Position numbers and translations under genes: made by a program
Notes under the pieces: model-generated
What the model saw: only the letters and a program-made list of their open reading frames with translations
The model's database searches: none
Told to the model about the DNA's origin: nothing
Assembly: GCA_000320605.2 (NCBI GenBank)
Contig: KB445811.1
Location: 1 to 64,000, forward strand
Length of the DNA: 64,000 nt
Direction of reading: 5' to 3'
DNA from: Gelatoporia subvermispora B
Lineage: Eukaryota > Basidiomycota > Agaricomycetes > Polyporales > Gelatoporiaceae
Part shown: one piece after another, positions 45,057 to 56,996 of the stretch
How the letters are laid out: the number at the start of each line of letters is the position of its first letter
How positions within the stretch are numbered: the stretch's first letter is position 1

Positions 45057-47631
45057 CTACTTCCTCGCATACCGGCTGGCATGCCGGATGCGCTCACCAT
45101 AGACCCACAGCAGCCACGGGCTATAAGTAGAAACCATGTCAGTCAGATGCATGTACAGTGAGATATACAAAGAATAAATGTCACATACGCTGGACAACCA
45201 GCGACGACCGCGACTGCGCCTAGTATTGAGTCGGCTTTTCCGTATCCGAGCGCCGAATACATCGCAGGCGCAAATAAGGGGAACCCGAATCCAGCGAGCG
45301 AGCGGAGGAAGGCGACTGCGGCGAGCGCAGATGCAGCGTGAAGGGTGAATGCGTCGATGACGTAGATCTGAATGCTCTGGAAGATGAGGATCATTCCTGC
45401 ACCTACAAGAGCTATCCCGATATCAGGTACGATCCAGTGAATGCTCGCCCGTGATGTCCAGCCAGTGAGGAACAGCCCGACGGGGAGGAATATCGTCCCC
45501 GGAACCATCGATGCTAGACGTTGGTTAAGTCAACTTGGGGCACAAATCAGATGAGTTGAACAGAAACGCACGAAGACGATATTCGGGCTTGCCGGTATCA
45601 CCATTTTTCTTAGAAAAATAATGGTAGATGCGGTCTAGCAGGTATGCGTTGATTTGCGACGCTCCTGTAAGGCCGATACCCAGTGCGAAGTAATTGAGTC
45701 CAGCAATCCCAATTTCCTCACCGTACACTCCCGTGAAGATATCAGGAAGCGATGTGAGGAATACTATGCAATCGTGAACATCTTGCGTGGACGCAGAAAG
45801 GAACCGAACATATAACGTACGGTAAAGAAGCCCATACGCAAAGGCCATGTATAACCCGAGCACCTGAACGATGGGTTCGCGAATAAATAGGGCAAACGGG
45901 CGAGTCAGTGACTTTTTCAGAATGTTCCGCCACCTGCATGCGGGAATGAGAACATGTCCGCGATCTAAAGTAGAATGCTAAGCGCTAAGACATAGCACTG
46001 ACTCTCTGTCCGCGTTGTCATATGGAGTGCGCACAGCGCGATAACCCCCTGTCTCGAGATCCATGGATTGTCGAATTCGCCCCGCCTTGCGCTCCAGTAA
46101 AACAGGGGCGAATGCTGTATACAACCGAAGTAAAAGGCAGTGGAAATGAGCCATGCGTCAGCAATCTTCCCGGATATACTGATCTCTGGTACGCACTCTC
46201 TTTGAGAAACAAGAGGCCGAGTACCTGGACGAAGCCATCAACGATGCCTGTCGACCAGAAGCACCAGCGCCATGTTGAGCGCTGCGCAACCCACGATGCG
46301 GCCGCGGGCCCGATCACTGGCCCAAGCAGTGGTGCGAGCGAGTACAGCGCGATCGCCTGCCCCCGTTCCTCAGGTCGCCAAAGGTCTCCTAGAACACCAC
46401 CGCCGATCTGGTGGACATGTAACAAACGTTAGCACAGCAGGTTAGGGTATACATGGGACAGGCGGCACACACGGATAGAGGCGCACTCCCCCCAAGTCCG
46501 GCGAGGAAGCGGAATGCGATGAGTTGCCCGGTGTTTTGCGCGAAACCACAGCCAATGTTCCATGCTGCACGGTACATGTAGAAATGGTGTTAGTAGGGTT
46601 GGCGAAGCTTAGTGTCGATACACACCAAGGTACCATAGATTTGCAAGCTGCAGCACACGCGATCGACCGAAAATTTCACTCAGAGGCCCAAGCATCAAGG
46701 GTCCAAATGCTGAAGGCGTGATCAGTTGCGCCGGGCATGTGAGGGAACAAACAGAACACACCGTACGCGCAAATGAAGACAGATGTAATGAGCGCCCCGA
46801 CGACATTATTTGTGATCCCGAATTGCTGTGCGACTTGCCCAGTAGCGGGTGCGGTCATGGAGGAGGATACTGGGCTGATGAAGGTGAATGCGGAGATAAT
46901 CAGTGTCGCACCCCATTTCTCATTTTTTCTCCAGCTGTAAAACGAGAATGTCAATGAACTCTTTCAACGAGTCGAGATATGACAACAGCAGCTATGTTCG
47001 CACAAGCTCGAAATTGATGCAAGACCCACAAACCCTCTCTTTAGGTGCATTTATCAAAATTAGGAGGTTACTTATAAGGATGGACTATCTTGAGTTCCAG
47101 AGATGGGTAATCAACGTAGGCTTGTTGACAATCTCCAGCAAGCTACTCTTGCCTCTGAACATGCTGTCGGAGATTGAACGAGGGACAATGCGAACATGGT
47201 CGCCATGTCAGATAGATTTGTATCAATACATACTTCTTCGGATTCTGTGCGTCGTCAGGTCCGTCCCAGTCGACTATGTACACATTCGAGTCACTTTCCA
47301 GCGTATTTGTTCTGCCTTCCGATGGTGATAGGTCTTCCTGGTATTCCACAACATCAGCCTCGGGCGGCCGTGTCTCTCTCTTCTCGCGATCCTGAAAGTC
47401 TGAAGTAGGGGGATGCTTAAATATTGTGAAGTCATCTCGGAGTGTGAGGGTCTCTGACTGCGGATCCAGATCATGTGTCGCGTTGGGTTCGTGAAGAGAC
47501 ATGAGAAAGTGAATGTCTGCCATGAAGCATGAAGCAAGAGTCCCTTTATAACATGCTGAGGGCCTTACGGCAGTGTGAGCAAACGATTGCCAGCTTCTCC
47601 TTGAACTAAGCTTCTGATGTTGGTCAGCCAT
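45057..47631 (-). CDS. MFS multidrug/polyamine transporter, DHA1 type
   Basis: A multi-exon gene of about 500-600 residues. The soluble N-terminus ends in VDWDGPDDAQNPKK, the usual lead-in of fungal DHA1 transporters. The membrane part follows: GATLIISAFTFISPVSSSM, then the motif A-like GPLSEIFGRSRVLQLANLWY, FRFLAGLGGSAPLS with GGGVLGDLWRPEERGQAIAL, then LAPLLGPVIGPAAASWVAQR (motif C, an antiporter mark). The second half includes VQVLGLYMAFAYGLLY, ALGIGLTGASQINAYLLDRI and AVAFLRSLAGFGFPLFAPAMY. The last exon reads PWLLWVYGERIRHASRYARK and stops at 45057. It should export drugs or polyamines by proton antiport at the plasma membrane. The start is uncertain: ATG at 47631 or the later MSLHEPN. 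The exon junction after GLLFLKE is not resolved. Confidence 0.85.
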
Positions 47632-50198
47632 TGTGCGGGAAGTGTCTCCGGAGGAGACATCGGTGTTCACCTCCGTCTCAATTTAGCATTCTTCCTGTAG
47701 CGTTAGCACTCGGGCCCCGCATGTTCTGTGCCGAACCGAGCCGCCTTCGTGCTGAGCTGTGCGGAGTTTCATATTTCGAGCTGACTAGTGCAATGACTTA
47801 TCTCGGAGTTCAAATAGAACGAAGAGAGCCCGAAGCCGTCATGCTCACCTGCCCTGGTGCATGTATACTTAACTCCCGCCAGAGCCTTTGCGATGCCTGA
47901 GACTGCAATTGGTGCCGGTCTACGCGCCGACGGCAGCGGCAAGCAGCAGTGTATTGCATGGTGCCACTTACCTCATGATACACCACCATCCCACCTGAGA
48001 CCTTAAACGCCCAATGTTCTTCCGGACTGGTTCTGCATTTCGATCTCCCTCCGACATTCTCAATCCTCTATCTCTGTCTAACTCTCTTTTATTTACATGC
48101 ACGCAGTCGGTCCGCTCTACTGCAGTGTATACGCCGACATCCTGCGTGGCAAATGGCCGCACATATCGAACACCACGCTCTTCGCCTCCTCGGCCGATCT
48201 CTCCGAACACACGTATTTGTCCTGTTCCCTGGCACTGGGGCCGTCAACTGACTATCACGAGGTTTGAGACTACAGAGCATATTCTCGCATGTCTCGCGGT
48301 CATCGATGCTCCCCAGTCTGCTCATTCGCAGCCCTATTCGCCCACATGTAACTGTCTCACCTCTTTGCGTTTGCTGATGCGTCTTGCCTTCCTTGCACCC
48401 TCTCAACACTAGTTTCGAGGTACGGTCCGATAAATTAGATACACATGACTAACAATGAAAGCTTCCTGGTACGAAGCAAGGCAGTCTTCTCAAACAGTCT
48501 GTGCTCACGAGATGTTTTACACAGTCTTTCAACAGTAATCTCTTTCCTCGCGATCAAGACGTGATTAGTACGACGACTTCAATCAACATATGGCAGCGCC
48601 GGGAGTGGGACGTCTGCGGTCTGACGTGGGCTACGCGCCTAACACCTGTAGTACCTGCTTAGACTTGCATTGAGTCGTCTGGATGAACGGGCAAGGTTTA
48701 TTTGCGATTGTAATATCTTTTTATCTAAACCTTGCTAGACTATACATACGTGCTGACATAGCTGTATTGGCTAAGCTGCAGCTACCAAACGTATCTGAGG
48801 AGAGACAGAAGACTAGGGACAAGCAAGCATCAGGATCTGAGGGCCACCATCCAATCGAAGTGTGTACTTCCGAAGGCGAGCGTTTTATGTTGTGTTACTT
48901 GGATACAGGCACCCGCCGGGTCTGCGCCTCCTGGTTATCAGGTTGTGCAGGGACTTCCCACACCTCCGAGGGCAACTCCTTCCACCATTGCGTGCCGAGG
49001 ACATGGTATTTCTCGCGAAGGGCAAGGAACTGTGTAATCGTCTTCTCTCTCCTCTTCTTCTGCTTCGCGTTGTACGTGATCCGTCAGACTTTGCATCGAA
49101 CTTTTAGTATGAACCTTGGACTGACAATATCATGTGTACCGAGACAGAGGGATGGTGGCGAACGGAACTGAAAGGGATATCTCGAACTGGCTGGTGAGAC
49201 GTGCAGATAGCTCCACACTGTTAGCTCTATACAACCGTTCTGTGTTGGCAGAGGCTGGTACTGAGCTTGGATCTCTCTTCGAGACGAATGCAAGTGGTAG
49301 TGAGCGAGAGGTGAGGCACTTCTGTGGCATTCCCCCAGAGTTCGATTCTGTGGCTAGCCGAGGTCGGCGCCAATGTGCATGCCACACGAAGCAGCGCGAA
49401 GTTGTTACATGATCCTGCATTGTTGATGTTTCCCTGGAGGATATATCTTACTCGGGGTATTGATGCCGGTCAGCTAGACGGAATACTGAGTGACTCGCAA
49501 CTGAGAGAACTACCCATCCCCTATCGATAGTTCGTTGGTAGAGATGATAAAGTCAAGTTAGCACGAGAAGAATTCACCATATAAGAATCAATGACTTTGA
49601 GTGGCACCGTGACAGCATTCGTCGCCCTCGCTCTTGAATCCTGAGTGCATAACTCTTCTCTTCCTAGCTTAATAATTCCCATCCTCTTCGATTTCCCTGT
49701 ACCTTCATTCCAGCGGACCGATTCAACTAAATTATGTCTCCCTCGGTTTCCTCTCCTGATCCATCCATCGGCATCTTACACATCCCACACACCTGCACTC
49801 GAAGCTAGCCCCTGCCTAATCCACTGCATCTCGGTATCTCTCTCTGAGTCTCGTATCAATGTATTTGTCTCCTATACGTTACTGCGCAATTTCAATCTTC
49901 CTCTTACGAGAAAATCTGGAGATACATATCAGAGTGACGAGACAATATGAGGCGCATTCGAAAACAACTTGAAGGAATTCTCAAACTTTTCCGTCATTGG
50001 ATACCGCGTACAATGTGAATCGAACATCCTAACGTCCCGAATATCGACCCTGCATCTTAGCAACATGCTCTTATGTGCGTCTAGGACACAGTCTGGCACA
50101 CGCGGCGCAGAGGGTGGATTAGCAGCATCTCTCAGTATGTTATAATGGCGCTGACACCTGTAAAAGAGGCACATCGTGGGCCTCACGCGAGGCGAATA
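47632..50198. other. Long interval without a convincing gene
   Basis: Frames at 48683-49171 and 49134-49412 (plus) read as low-similarity fragments with no domain and no coherent splicing. A decayed gene is possible at 48690-49530. No RNA gene or clear repeat was seen. Confidence 0.4.
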
Positions 50199-51559
50199 TT
50201 AGAGATGCACACAGCTTTGATACCAGCTTTCTACTTCTACGGGAGTGACAGCCATCTGTACGCAAGACTGAAGTATGGCGAAAGAGTCGCATGCCTGAGC
50301 TTCGAGTTTAGGTCCAGTAAGATCGGGGTAGTTGGCCATGAGCTGCGCTTCTATCGCAAAGAACGTAGCACTTAGTGGACTGAGATCGGATGCGTGCGGA
50401 AGACACTCCAGCCGTGCGCCCCTATTCAGGTATGATCCCCCTTTAGTTGAGGGCGGCGTGCATAATGAAGAGGTTACGCACCGCACTTTGACCATCTCCC
50501 GTAGTTGCGTCTCAAATTGAGCGTCGAGGTTCTCCAGGACCAAGACAGAATTAGGACCGGGGTATGACTGCATCCTGTCGACGACCTCTTCTATGAAGTT
50601 GGTAAATGATACAGTGGTATGCGGATAGTCTCGTATGTCTAGGTGTAGTACGCCGTCGAGAGAAATTGCGGGCATCACGGAAAATCTGCATTCCTTTGTT
50701 AGATGTATCAATGTGAGACTGTTTCCGCCGCACCTTTGCCCGCGTAGATAGTAGTCATAGCGCGGAGCGGGCGGATGTAATGCAGGGCAATTCGTAGGTT
50801 TCTTCTCACTACATTCGTGCAGCGCGGACGCATCTACAAAGACAAGTTGATCGGGCTCATATCGCTCCCACAACTCCGACATGTAGTCATAATGTACATC
50901 TTCATGCCAGTGCATTGTTTGTGGAGACAACTATACCATTCCGTGAAGTCACTCGTGATAACGCGGATAGAATGCGCTCCGTGCATACCTTCTTTTTCAC
51001 AAATCCTCTGCGTTGCATGGCTCTCAAGATCGTCGCAATGGACACATCCACGTCCCATACATTCCTCAGCTCGTCTCTCATCTCTGCGAGGGTGATATCC
51101 GGATACGCTTCCGCATACTCGCTCAAAAACTGTATGTACCTCGATCAGCTCAGACATGACTCTCAAACGTGTCATAAGACCTACATCAACATGCTCGTCA
51201 CTCAAGATTCTCTTACGACCCACAACATCTGGCCTCCTCACTACCTTGCCCGTGGTGCGAACGAGCCTGAGTACGCGGCTGACGGTGCGCGGGCTGACGT
51301 CGAGCAGGCGCGCCACAGCCTTGCGTTCGTGGACCTGAGCCGACAGGCTGACAATTTGCTCCTTCACATCATCCGGAATGTATCTTCGAGTCATCTGTTC
51401 CCAAAAAATCTGCTTGATTGAGACGGAACGAGGAGAGAAACGTAAGCCGTGTAGATCGTGATGAACGTTCGGTATCAAACAGTTGGTGCGCGCTTGCCGC
51501 TGTGCACGAGCCGTGTTTGGGCGCTGTTTCTGTTTACGCTTGTTAGGATCTAAAGCCAT
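50199..51559 (-). pseudogene. Tc1/mariner (IS630-type) transposase, catalytic residues lost
   Basis: Minus strand, start ATG at 51559. The N-terminal helix-turn-helix is clear (YIPDDVKEQIVSLSAQVHER, KAVARLLDVSPRTVSRVLRL), followed across an intron by FLSEYAEAYPDITLAEMRDE and IATILRAMQRRGFVKKK. The catalytic part has QLVFVDASALHE (first Asp present), VMPAISLDGVLHLDIRDY and NFIEEVVDRMQSYPGPNSVL. The second Asp, normally in a VMDN motif, reads VLVLENLDAQ, so Asp is now Glu. The final PDxNPIE motif reads SDLSPLSATF, so the catalytic acid is lost. The linker before the first Asp is also damaged. The copy should be unable to cut DNA. Several introns are still recognisable. Confidence 0.8.
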
Positions 51560-51816
51560 TGGCTTCTACGGTGAAGTTCTACCGCACTTCCTCTTCTCTT
51601 TTTTCAACGCTGGCGCTTCTCCTGACTTGCAAAAGCTATCCCACTCAAAATTTGCAGAAATAGCTACGGAACCTGAACAATCTTCGAGTTTCTTGGCTCC
51701 AGCCGCTGCATTGCAGCTGTCGTTATACTCCCAAGCTCTGACGTTCTTTGGTATAGCCCGCTTGTCCAGGGATTACCTGGACCGGTATCATATTACGCAA
51801 ATCATCATGAACGGCT

Positions 51817-53297
51817 CTACAGATCTTTCAACTGGTCAACGACTTCCGCTAAGCTTCCTCTGTGCCACTCTCCTCCCCATCCCTGTCTCCTCTCAATCCT
51901 ACGTGTTCTCGGCGTAGCCGGAGCGCGTGGTTTCGCTGCAATGCTGCCTTCCGTCTTCTCCGCTATCTTTGTGTCGTCTCGCAAGAATTCGAACGACCTC
52001 TCATAACTCTGCGGAGTGAGCGAGCTCCTGACCCAGTACGGAGCCTTGGGCGACTTCGCTTTCGCCAGCGTAGATGCAGGTGTCGCAGGTGGAGACGGAA
52101 GGGGTCCTGTGGGCGCTGGGAACGGTGCGCCTTGAAAGTCAAGCGGACGCGTGCCGAAGCGCGCACGGAAGGTCTCCATCAGCTCTGCGTCCGTGCCGAG
52201 GATGGTCTGCTTTGCACGCAAAAGCGTTCGGGTGCGCTGGACGTTCGCATCAGCAGAGAGGGTCGTCGAGTAGCGCCGACTGCTGCGGTAAGGGGTGACG
52301 GGGGACTGGACGAGCCGCAGTGCCGCGCTGAGCCTCTTGCTGAGCCGCTTCATCGACTCGAGGCCCGGCGTGACGGGCTCGCAGTCGATATCAGGGATAA
52401 TGGTGGACACGTAGAAGTCGCCAACTGAACGACTCCGCCGGTTCTGTGCTGTGGGGTCCCTGCTCATCCGTCTCCCTCTGCCTGCACCTTCGGTCTCCCA
52501 TCCGATCCTCGACAAACGCTCGGGATGGGCAGAAGCCGGCCGCTGGGAGGTCTTGTCATTGTATCCCATGCGGTATAGGTCGAGGAAGCAAGTAATCTTC
52601 TCGACGTCACTGCCAAGCGAGGAGTACAGCACGTCTTGCGGGACGCTTGCCTCCAAGCAACGAGTCAGCTTCTCCAACTCATCAGTCTGCTGGACGCTCA
52701 CGCTCTTGGCGCGGGAGCGGGCAAGCGACGAAACGGACCGCAAAGGGGTTGTGCATGTTATGGCTGGGAGCGGGGACCATGCAGGCCCGGATAACGGAGT
52801 CACGGGTGTTCTGACGGATTTGAGCTGACGCTGACTAGCCCGTCTCAGCGGAGAAATGCTCACCTCATCAGACCATGACGAAATGGCGATAATGGTGACG
52901 ACTCCGACGGCCGTATGTCGAGAATCGCCAAAGCGGCTGGCGCTTGTCTACGGCGAAGCCTTTTGACTTCAGCTGCATTCTGTGCCTTGGCAGTTCTCGA
53001 TTGGGCAGACTCCGCAGACGACTCCTGGCTAGAGACGCTCGAGGCCACTGATCGCAGAAAAGTTAAGGGCGATTGCAAGGGCGTAAACACGGACTTGCGC
53101 TTGCGCGTGACAGACGTCGGACCCGGCGAGGGCAATGGAACAGAGTTGGCACGGGGGGACGAAGACACGTCGGAATCGAGTCCAATGTTCAAAACCTGTG
53201 CGGATTTCTTCGTGGGCGTCCCTGCAAGCGCAGCCGACTGGGACTCGAGCATCACCTGGGGGAAGTAAATGGCATTACGGGCGGTCTTCCTGAACAT
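51817..53297 (-). CDS. Basic Ser/Pro-rich protein, unknown
   Basis: Two exons (53297-52864 and 52810-51817, 53-bp intron) give 475 residues. The sequence is basic and rich in Ser, Pro and Arg, with repeated SPLxP/TPxxP-type sites (SVFTPLQSPLTFLRSV, RTPVTPLSGPAWSPLP, LVQSPVTPYRSS) that would suit proline-directed kinases. One short ordered helix pair stands out (DELEKLTRCLEASVPQDVLY, EKITCFLDLYRMGYND). The C-terminus has SYERSFEFLRDDTKIAEK and ERRQGWGGEWHRGS. It may be a nuclear or cytoskeletal regulatory protein, but I recognise no family. The start is the first ATG (MFRKTARNAIYFPQ). Confidence 0.65.
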
Positions 53298-54169
53298 GGC
53301 GTGGAACTGATGTGAACGTGAGACGTGGGGTCGTGGGGCGTGATGCTGTGCAAGCGATGCAGGAAACGATAGGCGGCAGTTGGAGGACTAGTGGGCCAGC
53401 CACCGAGTATGAGCGTACGAGCGTAAGATCCCGTCGACCAGGACGGGGAGGGGGGCTCGTCTGGCGCGGGCAGCGCATCTTATAGCCCCGCCCGCCCCAG
53501 AGCGCTGCAAAGCTTGGGCGACGTCAGTACGCCAATGGCATCATCTGCGGTCGGAAATCATCTGAGGTAACAGGGTCATCATGGGGGTTACTATGGACTC
53601 CAGTTCGCACTATAGGGCTGTGCGGCCATGAAGATCGCGCGCTCTACCCGACTTGATCTGAGCGTCAGAGCTACACTCGAGTTTCAGGTCGCTGCAGCTC
53701 TGTAGTGGTAAATATACACGCCAGCTGAGTAGCATTTATTCAGCCGCATGTGCACATATCCCTGTGACTGCGTAGCAGATGTGCTTAGGTGTGAAAGCGA
53801 ACCTCGGAAACCTACATATGCGGAATTGGATGATCGAGCGGACACCGAGCGCTCAAGCGCTCAAGGTGGCGCACTTTTCAGCGGCTAAATATAGCCTCGT
53901 CATCATCACCAGTGGACTTCGTAGTCGACATTGATTCAGCAATCATGCGCCAGGTTCTCCACGGATGATCATCACAGACGGTAGCTCGAGATGTGGGGAA
54001 TCTCAGATGGAGAACTCACTGCACTTGTTTCGCGAAAACGCGACATTCAGTATACCCGAGTTACGAGTTTCTTGGCTCTTCGCATATAATAATCAGTCCC
54101 GAGTGACATCCATATAGTACCCATAGCTTCCTCAGAGTTAGCCACATGCACGTCGATCTCGTGAGCGTC
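53298..54169. other. No gene seen
   Basis: This is the upstream region of the Ser/Pro-rich protein gene and the 3' flank of the PEBP gene. There is no domain. Confidence 0.5.
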
Positions 54170-54922
54170 CTAGTCGCTGGCGCTGGCTCGGATCAGGAAG
54201 TAGTTCGCACCGACCAACTTCAGGCCATATCGCTCCGCAAATGCCAAGGCATCCCAGTTCCTCCTTTCCTCAAGTGTGACATCATGTTCAGGAGCTTCAG
54301 GAGGCACCACCAGTCCCTGCGCCGATGGAGGCTCTCCAAAGAGCAAGAATACTGGATCATCGAGTGGGTGAGGTCTACTGTAGCCATCAATGCGCTAGGT
54401 ACTCACTATATCGATGTATACCAGAGCTTGGACGAGGTCCTGGAGGGCGATAAGGAGTAGTGGCGGGTCTCGTGCTTAGTGCCGCAGAGCTCGACGTATT
54501 GCTAGAGGTGAGAGGGGGTGATCTGAGCCCAGTGACCTGCCACAAGCGCCAGAATTAACATCTAAACAGCTTCATAAATGCAATGCTCGTACCACCCAAT
54601 GTCTGAAAGACTTGTACAGAGGCTCTGCTCTGGAAGGCGCGTCTGGATCTAGCATAGCCAAAGTGTACGAAACCTCATCTGCCACTGATTGCCCTGAACT
54701 GTGTGCTTGAGCCGACGGCAGGTTCATCGGTACAAAGTTGATCGTTGGCTCATCGAGAGTATCTTGCACGGTGAGCTCGTTGCCGAACATGACCTCGGTA
54801 CCATTCGGATAGTTGATTGAGAACAGAACAGAGGGAGAGAATGTCTCCGGCAGTACGTCGGGTATGATGCCTTCGCGCTCCAGCGAAGTAACGACCGAAG
54901 AGAGGGGATCGAGGGTAGACAT
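54170..54922 (-). CDS. PEBP family protein (phosphatidylethanolamine-binding-like)
   Basis: Three exons (54922-54593, 54536-54407, 54351-54170) join in phase to 213 residues. The family landmarks are present in order: GIIPDVLPETFSPSVLFSIN, TLAMLDPDAPSRAEP (the conserved DPDAP anion-pocket loop), KSFRHWVV (the HW motif before the GxHRY segment), SGIHRYIFLLFGEP, and the C-terminal helix WDALAFAERYGLKLVGANYF. Family members bind phospholipid head groups or act as protease or kinase inhibitors, like yeast Tfs1. The segment between the HW motif and HRY is longer and Ser/Thr/Pro-rich compared with animal PEBP, as is common in fungi. There is no signal peptide, so it is probably cytosolic. Confidence 0.92.
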
Positions 54923-55714
54923 ATCGAAATTCCGGTAGATGGAGTTGATACTTTATAGCTGCGGGCTGTCTAGAAATGAGTGTGATCGTTGACCGTTGTT
55001 ACCCAGCATTCGCGCCAGTGCCTGTAGATATCGCCGATGAGTCTCAGAGTGGAGCATGCGTCATCTCGATCAGTGCCCACGTGTCGTATTTGCAGAGCGA
55101 GGCATCAATGCATCATCAGATGCACTACCGCAATTGTAAACGCTGGAGGAGAACTCTAGGATCCGTAGTAGTATTACTGTATTTCTGAGGCATGTGAAGG
55201 GAAGATGCGTGGATTTCACGGTAGGCAGCATGCCATAAAATATTGCTTGTCATGCAATTCGAAGATCGGGACTCCTGGTGTCATTCGCCGCTAGGGCTGG
55301 GGCTTAACAGTAGATCTTAGTATGTGCAGAATTCCAGCAGGTGACCAAGCCCCTGCACGATATACGAATTAGCGTCGGGCTGTAAATCCTGGTAATAAAG
55401 TCCCTCCCTCCGGAGAACATCGCTTTTGCGGGCCGGTGCCGGGCGGCTCACTGATGTTCCTGATTTGGCTCACTACGGAGACGTGTCGTTCGCTCGCGGC
55501 CTCAAGGCATCACTCACGGCAGTCAGCTCGAACCTGATATGCGCCTTATCATGACCATTTTATAGCAATCTCAATACACCTCACGATATTATAAGAGACC
55601 ATTGGAGCCAGATTCATAGTGAAGACGAGAACCTGAAGCGACAAGAAAATCCGAACGTCTCGAGGGTCGATAAGTGCGATGAGCATGACAAAAACGCTGG
55701 AACGCACTGTTAGT
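54923..55714. other. No gene seen
   Basis: This is the upstream region of the PEBP gene and the 3' flank of the next gene. Nothing recognisable was found. Confidence 0.5.
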
Positions 55715-56996
55715 CTACGATCTCAAGCCGTAGCCTCTGGTTAGCCGAAGGTATTCATTGATAGCCTTGATCTTTCCGTCACTGTCTTTCACGTCCTTCC
55801 AGAGTTTGAGCACGATCTTGGCCTCTCCAGTCCTCAGTGGTAGGCACCCCCATGGCGGATTGTTCTCGATACAAGGCCTGATAGAACAGTGATAAGAGAT
55901 GTTGATGTTTTGGAATATGCGGGAAACAGAGAAGACGGTGCCGGAGCACACATCGTTCTCTTATGTTGAAACGATACTCACAAGCAAGGCCCTCGGTTGT
56001 GGAAGTCACCGTCAGACTCTGGGAACTTGCACACACGCCGATGCAATTTGCAGGCGAGGCAAACGTTGTTATAACCGAGCGGACAAGCCTCATCCTGCAA
56101 CATCGACGTCAAGCATAACCGCAGAGTCGCCCTATCATTGTCGGACGCACCATCCATTGTGGGGCCATTGTGGACTGCGCCGGAATGCCAGAGCTGGAGT
56201 AATAATCTGTGTTTTGCGTTGGTACAGTGTTATGGAACTATACAACGGGGCGCTCAGCAAATATCCTGCAATCCGACTCATAGATGGAACTGACCTCGTA
56301 ATGCTGCGCCTCGTACTGTTGTGCGGGTGGTGTTGGAGGGACATCTACGTCTTTGGTTTGGATTGCACGAACATCGTGCAACCCGGTCGCGGGAAGCTGC
56401 TGAGGCAGCGCTGTGGCGTATGCGGACGGACGCCACAGCGGTTGGGTATCAGCGTTCACCGTGCGTGCCTGATACTGAGCTAGTAAGACTGGCATCGGCG
56501 ACTCCTGAATATCAGTGTGTCAGTCCTCGGTGGTTTATACGCTGAGTTGTGGATTGAGCTTACCATTTGCCTGCTAGCTTCGGCGTACATCGACGACGAT
56601 GCATACATACGGCCACCTAGAAGATCAAAATGTGACTCCGTGTTCTGGGTCGCAGTCCTAGAAGCTCCATATCGCTCGAAGAATTCCTCGTGAGCGCTGA
56701 AATCTGGTACGGCTGGTGCGATGGTGCCGTCTGAAGCTTCCGACTGTTAATATGTACACCTCAGATGTTGTCGTTGATTCTCAAATGATGCTCACCAGGT
56801 ATCTAGCATCCATCTGGCCCACCAAGGGCAGTGCTGTATGCTCTACGGGCTGGTCTAGGGTGCATATCATGCTGTAATCGTACATATTCTGAACGTGATG
56901 CTCAGTTGATGTTTCAACATCTCCAAAGGAAACCAGAGCTTCTTCGTCCCCGAGCATTTCAAAGCTGGGCTGCTTTTGGGAGCTCATGGAAGGCAT
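55715..56996 (-). CDS. Zinc-cluster-like protein with C-terminal cysteine module
   Basis: The two last exons (56094-55982 and 55877-55715) join in phase. They give CLACKLHRRVCKFPESDGDF, then HNRGPCLPCIENNPPWGC, a six-cysteine array C-x2-C-x6-C-x14-C-x2-C-x8-C. This has the order of a fungal Zn2Cys6 cluster but a longer central loop and last spacing. It is followed by a helical end (KIVLKLWKDVKDSDGKIKAI). Upstream exons encode polar, Gln/Tyr/Pro-rich sequence (SEASDGTIAPAVPDFSAHEE, DLLGGRMYASSSMYAEASRQ), like the low-complexity N-termini of mushroom regulators with C-terminal zinc clusters. I start at MPSMSSQKQPSF (56996) because the frame upstream only offers TTG. The middle splice junctions are not fully resolved. 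DNA binding is inferred, not shown. Confidence 0.6.
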
